A stretch of 25,442 nucleotides of DNA from Proteobacteria bacterium HN_bin10 (lineage in GTDB: Bacteria; Pseudomonadota; Alphaproteobacteria; Caulobacterales; Aquidulcibacteraceae), in the NCBI GenBank assembly GCA_002083515.1, contig LWDN01000099.1:46600-72041 (forward strand), given 5' to 3'. The notes below the pieces were generated by a model that made no database searches, was not told the DNA's origin, and saw only the letters and a program-made list of their open reading frames with translations. The first letter of the stretch is position 1; the number at the start of each line of letters is the position of its first letter. The position numbers and the translations under genes are program-made. Positions 23,146 through 25,442 of this stretch are shown piece after piece.

Positions 23146-24006
23146 CTACTCCGCCGCGATTGCGGTTTGCTTGGCCAATTTGTCGAACGCCACCAGATCG
23201 CGGACCAAATCTTCGAGCTGATTGAACGGCACCATGTTGGGGCCGTCGCTCGGCGCATTGTCGGGATCGGGGTGCGCTTCCAAGAACACGGCGGCGACGC
23301 CGATCGCCACCGCCGCGCGGGCAAGGATCGGCACGAATTGGCGTTCGCCGCCGCTCGTGTCGCCCTTGCCGCCGGGCTGCTGCACCGAATGGGTGGCGTC
23401 GAACACCACCGGCGCGCCGAAGCTCTTCATGATCGGAATGGCGCGCATGTCGGAGACGAGTGTGTTGTAGCCGAATGAGGCGCCGCGCTCGCAGGCCATG
23501 ACGTTAGGATTGCCGCTGCCGGTGATCTTGGCGATGACGTTCTTCATGTCCCAGGGCGCCAGGAATTGGCCCTTCTTGACGTTGATCGGCTTGCCGGTTT
23601 CGGCGGCGGCGACGAGCAGATCGGTCTGCCGGCAGAGGAAGGCAGGGATCTGCAAGACGTCCACCACTTCGCCGACCTCGGCGCATTGCTCGGGCAGATG
23701 CACGTCGGTCAGCACCGGCACGCCGATCTTCTTGCGGATTTCCTCGAAAATGGGCGCCGACGCGTCGAAGCCGGCGCCGCGCTTGGTCGAGAGGCTGGAG
23801 CGGTTGGCCTTGTCGAAACTGGTCTTGTAGATGAAGCCGGCGCCGCAGCGTTTGAACACGTCGCGCAGGAATTCCGCCGTCTCGAGCGCATGGGCGCGGC
23901 TTTCGAGCTGGCAGGGGCCGCAGATGAAGGTGAGCGGCAGCGTGTTGCCGATTTCGAGCGGCGTGGATTCCACGCGCGGGATGCGGATGACGGAGGCCGG
24001 GGTCAT
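23146..24006 (-). CDS. kdsA: 3-deoxy-8-phosphooctulonate (Kdo-8-P) synthase
   Basis: A 286-residue cytosolic enzyme, the same size as E. coli KdsA (284). It condenses phosphoenolpyruvate and arabinose-5-phosphate to Kdo-8-phosphate for the LPS inner core, so the cell has an LPS-type outer membrane. Diagnostic segments: FICGPCQLESRAHALETAE, YKTSFDKANRSS, GVPVLTDVHLPEQ, DVLQIPAFLCRQTDLLVAAA, VNVKKGQFLAPWDMKN (read here with I for the first V), ACERGASFGYN, FDATHSVQQPGG and FLEAHPDPDNAPSDGPNM. The conserved N-terminal Cys in ICGPC suggests the metal-dependent class, but this needs comparison. AGGA lies about six bases before the ATG. Convergent with the lipoprotein gene. Confidence 0.96.
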   Translation of the reverse strand: MTPASVIRIPRVESTPLEIGNTLPLTFICGPCQLESRAHALETAEFLRDVFKRCGAGFIYKTSFDKANRSSLSTKRGAGFDASAPIFEEIRKKIGVPVLTDVHLPEQCAEVGEVVDVLQIPAFLCRQTDLLVAAAETGKPINVKKGQFLAPWDMKNVIAKITGSGNPNVMACERGASFGYNTLVSDMRAIPIMKSFGAPVVFDATHSVQQPGGKGDTSGGERQFVPILARAAVAIGVAAVFLEAHPDPDNAPSDGPNMVPFNQLEDLVRDLVAFDKLAKQTAIAAE

Positions 24007-24357
24007 GGGGGTCCTTGAGGTCTTGGGGGAGAGATAGGCCGGAGAGCCGCCGGGCTCAACCGCGCACGTGCGCCGGGCTGGTATGAAAATGCTGCGCTAG
24101 GGTGGGGCGCGCGCCGGCGTCCGCGGCGAAGCGTGGCTCGCGCGGCGCATGGCTCTGAGGACCGCCGGCTTCCAGCCGGCACGGCGCCGGTGTTTGAAGG
24201 CGGGAGCGCGGCGCCTCCGGCGACGTATGCGCGGCAGGGGCCGCGCGCTCCCAAATTTCAGTCCGAGGGGTGACACACACGCACCCCTGTCGCTCGCGCG
24301 AACCTGACGCGGTTTCCTCGGTGCGTGTGTGTCACCCAGGTGTGTCACCCAGGTGTG
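24007..24357. other. Repeat-rich intergenic region between kdsA and sbtB
   Basis: A 351-base gap without a convincing gene. The part next to kdsA should hold its promoter. The rest is built of palindromes and repeats described separately (24164-24252 and 24267-24358). Several overlapping open frames exist, but they are arginine/alanine-rich translations of GC-rich repeats without ribosome sites. Confidence 0.7.
24164..24252. repeat. Palindromic intergenic repeat unit
   Basis: A perfect hairpin GCCGGCT-TCC-AGCCGGC (24164-24180) is followed by a larger one with arms GGGAGCGCG (24202-24210) and CGCGCTCCC (24244-24252). The sequence between them (CACGGCGCCGGTGTTTGAAG) contains a further GGCGCC palindrome. 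The pattern looks like a dispersed intergenic repeat family; only one copy is in this window. Confidence 0.6.
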
Positions 24358-24358
24358 T
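24267..24358. repeat. 17-bp inverted repeat plus 13-bp tandem repeats after sbtB
   Basis: GGTGACACACACGCACC (24269-24285) is a perfect reverse complement of GGTGCGTGTGTGTCACC (24320-24336), with 34 bases between. The right arm runs into tandem copies of GTGTGTCACCCAG (24327-24339, 24340-24352) and a six-base partial copy that ends at the sbtB stop codon (24358-24360). On the sbtB strand this lies directly downstream, so the hairpin could end or stabilise the transcript, but there is no U-rich tail. Confidence 0.75.
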
Positions 24359-24663
24359 TAGAACCGCTCGCCGCGCATGACCGAGACGTCGGTGACGGCG
24401 GCGACGCCGGGATAGGTTTTGAAATGATCGCCCAGCCAGGAGAGGGCTCTCTCGGCCGCCGCGTCATTGCCGATGGTCACGATCAGATAGGCCGGCGCTT
24501 CGCCGATGCCGGTCTGGCGCCAGCGGCCGTGCGCGCCGCTGCCTTCGACGCTTTCGAACACGCTCCAGCCCTTGAAGCCGGCCTGGCTCAACATCTCCTC
24601 GACCGCCGCCAAGGCGTTCGCTTCTATGAAGATTTCGAGTTTCTTGCGCGCAATCAGATTCAT
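24358..24663 (-). CDS. sbtB: PII-like protein, SbtB family
   Basis: A 101-residue soluble protein with a PII-like ferredoxin fold: first strand KKLEIFIEANALAAVEEMLS, then KGWSVFESVEGSGAHGRWRQ (T-loop region), AYLIVTIGNDAAAERALSWL, and a last strand PGVAAVTDVSVMRG. In cyanobacteria SbtB binds adenyl nucleotides (including cAMP) and controls the bicarbonate transporter SbtA. The identification relies on fold pattern plus the adjacent sbtA, five bases upstream on the same strand. The start at 24663 is the one that follows the sbtA stop; a longer open frame to 25146 is only the shadow of sbtA. The C-terminus ends in GERF and lacks the CGPxGC redox motif of some cyanobacterial SbtBs. Confidence 0.78.
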   Translation of the reverse strand: MNLIARKKLEIFIEANALAAVEEMLSQAGFKGWSVFESVEGSGAHGRWRQTGIGEAPAYLIVTIGNDAAAERALSWLGDHFKTYPGVAAVTDVSVMRGERF

Positions 24664-24668
24664 GATCG

Positions 24669-25442
24669 CTACCCCAACATCCATTGAGCGGCGGCGTGAT
24701 AGAGCGGAATGCCGACGATGAGGTTGAACGGAAACGTCATCGCCAGCGACATCGGCAGATAGATTCCGGCGTCGGCTTTCGGCAGCGCCATGCGCATCGC
24801 CGCCGGCACCGCGATGTAGGAGGCCGAGCCGGCGAGCACGGCGAACAAGGTGGCGTCGCCGACGCTCATGCCGACGAGGCTCGCCGCCGTGAGAGCGGCT
24901 GACGCGCTCAGCACCGGCCAGATGGCGGCGAAGGCGACGATCGAGAGTTTTTTCATCGGCGCTTCGGCGAGACGGCGCGCCGCGACCAGCCCCATGTCGA
25001 GAAGGAAGATGCAGAGCGCACCCTGGAAGAGCGCGCCGCGCACGAAGCCGTCGAGCTGGGTGGCGCCGCGCTCGCTGGCGATGAGGCCGATGATGAAGCT
25101 TCCGATCAGCACCACAGCGGCGCCATTCAACAAAACTTCGCGCCACAGCGGCGGCTGGAATGGCGAGCCCGGCTCTCGCGCACGCGATCCGGCGATCAGC
25201 AGCGCCGCCAGAATCGCCGGCGTCTCCATCAGCGCCAGCACCGCCGCCATGTGGCCGCTGAACTCGACGCCGAGCACGCGCAAATACTCGCTGCCGGCGG
25301 CGAAGGTGACGACCGAGACGCTGCCATAGTGCGCGGCGGTCGCCGCCGCGGTGATGCGTTCGAGCCGGCAGACGCTGCGCAGCACCAGATATGCCGCGAA
25401 CGGGGCCAGAAAGCTGAACGCGAGCCCGAGCGCGCCGGCGGC
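24669..25442 (-). CDS. sbtA: SbtA family sodium-dependent bicarbonate transporter-like permease (5' end outside window)
   Basis: The frame is open to the window edge, so 257 C-terminal residues are seen; the N-terminal half is missing. Family landmarks: AAHYGSVSVVTFAAG, which corresponds to the conserved SbtA motif around the Na+/bicarbonate site; ALMETPAILAALLIAG; a central linker; then the second-half equivalents LFQGALCIFLLDMGLVAARR, GDATLFAVLAGSASYIAVPAAMR and PMSLAMTFPFNLIVGIPLY. About seven hydrophobic helices are visible. In cyanobacteria SbtA is a high-affinity Na+/HCO3- symporter. Alphaproteobacterial homologues are less studied and the substrate here is unproven. Co-transcribed with the PII-like sbtB. 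Confidence 0.85.
   Translation of the reverse strand, partial: AAGALGLAFSFLAPFAAYLVLRSVCRLERITAAATAAHYGSVSVVTFAAGSEYLRVLGVEFSGHMAAVLALMETPAILAALLIAGSRAREPGSPFQPPLWREVLLNGAAVVLIGSFIIGLIASERGATQLDGFVRGALFQGALCIFLLDMGLVAARRLAEAPMKKLSIVAFAAIWPVLSASAALTAASLVGMSVGDATLFAVLAGSASYIAVPAAMRMALPKADAGIYLPMSLAMTFPFNLIVGIPLYHAAAQWMLG

Noticed and set aside
24003..24348. Several short minus-strand open frames between kdsA and sbtB
   Set aside because: They translate GC-rich palindromic repeats, have no ribosome sites and no recognisable sequence.
24267..24358. CRISPR-like array
   Set aside because: The 13-base units are in direct tandem without spacers and only about two and a half copies exist.
24664..25146. 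5' extension of the sbtB reading frame
   Set aside because: It overlaps sbtA out of frame; the PII-like fold starts at the ATG at 24663.

Overview
This window is high-GC DNA that looks like an alphaproteobacterial chromosome, most likely from a Caulobacterales or Hyphomonadaceae-like lineage. The main reason is a recognisable ChpT histidine phosphotransferase, the middle step of the CckA-ChpT-CtrA cell-cycle phosphorelay, next to a stand-alone CheY-like receiver. A possible CtrA box (TAAA-N7-TTAACC) lies in front of the receiver gene. The genes are densely packed and mostly housekeeping or envelope in character. I see no rRNA, tRNA, CRISPR array, insertion sequence or prophage.

Left part (1-6010): a truncated receiver gene and chpT on the minus strand are separated by a palindromic intergenic repeat. 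Divergent to chpT is a CPA2/Kef-type cation:proton antiporter with an RCK_N domain. It is followed by an epoxide-hydrolase-like alpha/beta hydrolase, a small DUF2188-like protein and an AMP-forming acyl-CoA ligase.

Centre (6206-14973): an envelope cluster on the plus strand. A 1678-residue bacterial alpha-2-macroglobulin with an intact CTEQ thioester motif is followed, across a GC-rich double-hairpin repeat, by its usual partner, penicillin-binding protein 1C. Two bases later starts a 508-residue polytopic membrane protein whose cytosolic C-terminus resembles a TIR-like fold. It is the most interesting uncharacterised gene of the cluster.

A short minus-strand region (14950-15475) holds two tandem 30-residue hydrophobic peptides of one family. 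Each has a conserved upstream block and its own intrinsic terminator. Next on the minus strand come a sterol desaturase/fatty-acid-hydroxylase family protein and two tandem membrane-sensor AraC-type regulators.

Right part (18537-25442): a fragment duplicating the 3' end of an XRE/MmyB-type regulator lies on the far side of a secreted beta-propeller-like protein from the intact regulator gene. Divergent to the regulator is a small membrane protein, then a Gmad2-domain lipoprotein. Convergent to that is kdsA (Kdo-8-phosphate synthase, LPS core). After a 351-base repeat-rich gap comes an SbtA-SbtB pair (SbtA family permease and PII-like partner), with sbtA running off the right edge.

The best candidates for something undescribed are the tandem 30-residue peptides with their duplicated upstream element, and the TIR-like membrane protein attached to the alpha-2-macroglobulin/PBP1C pair. 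All functional calls come from reading translations by eye; no database search was run.
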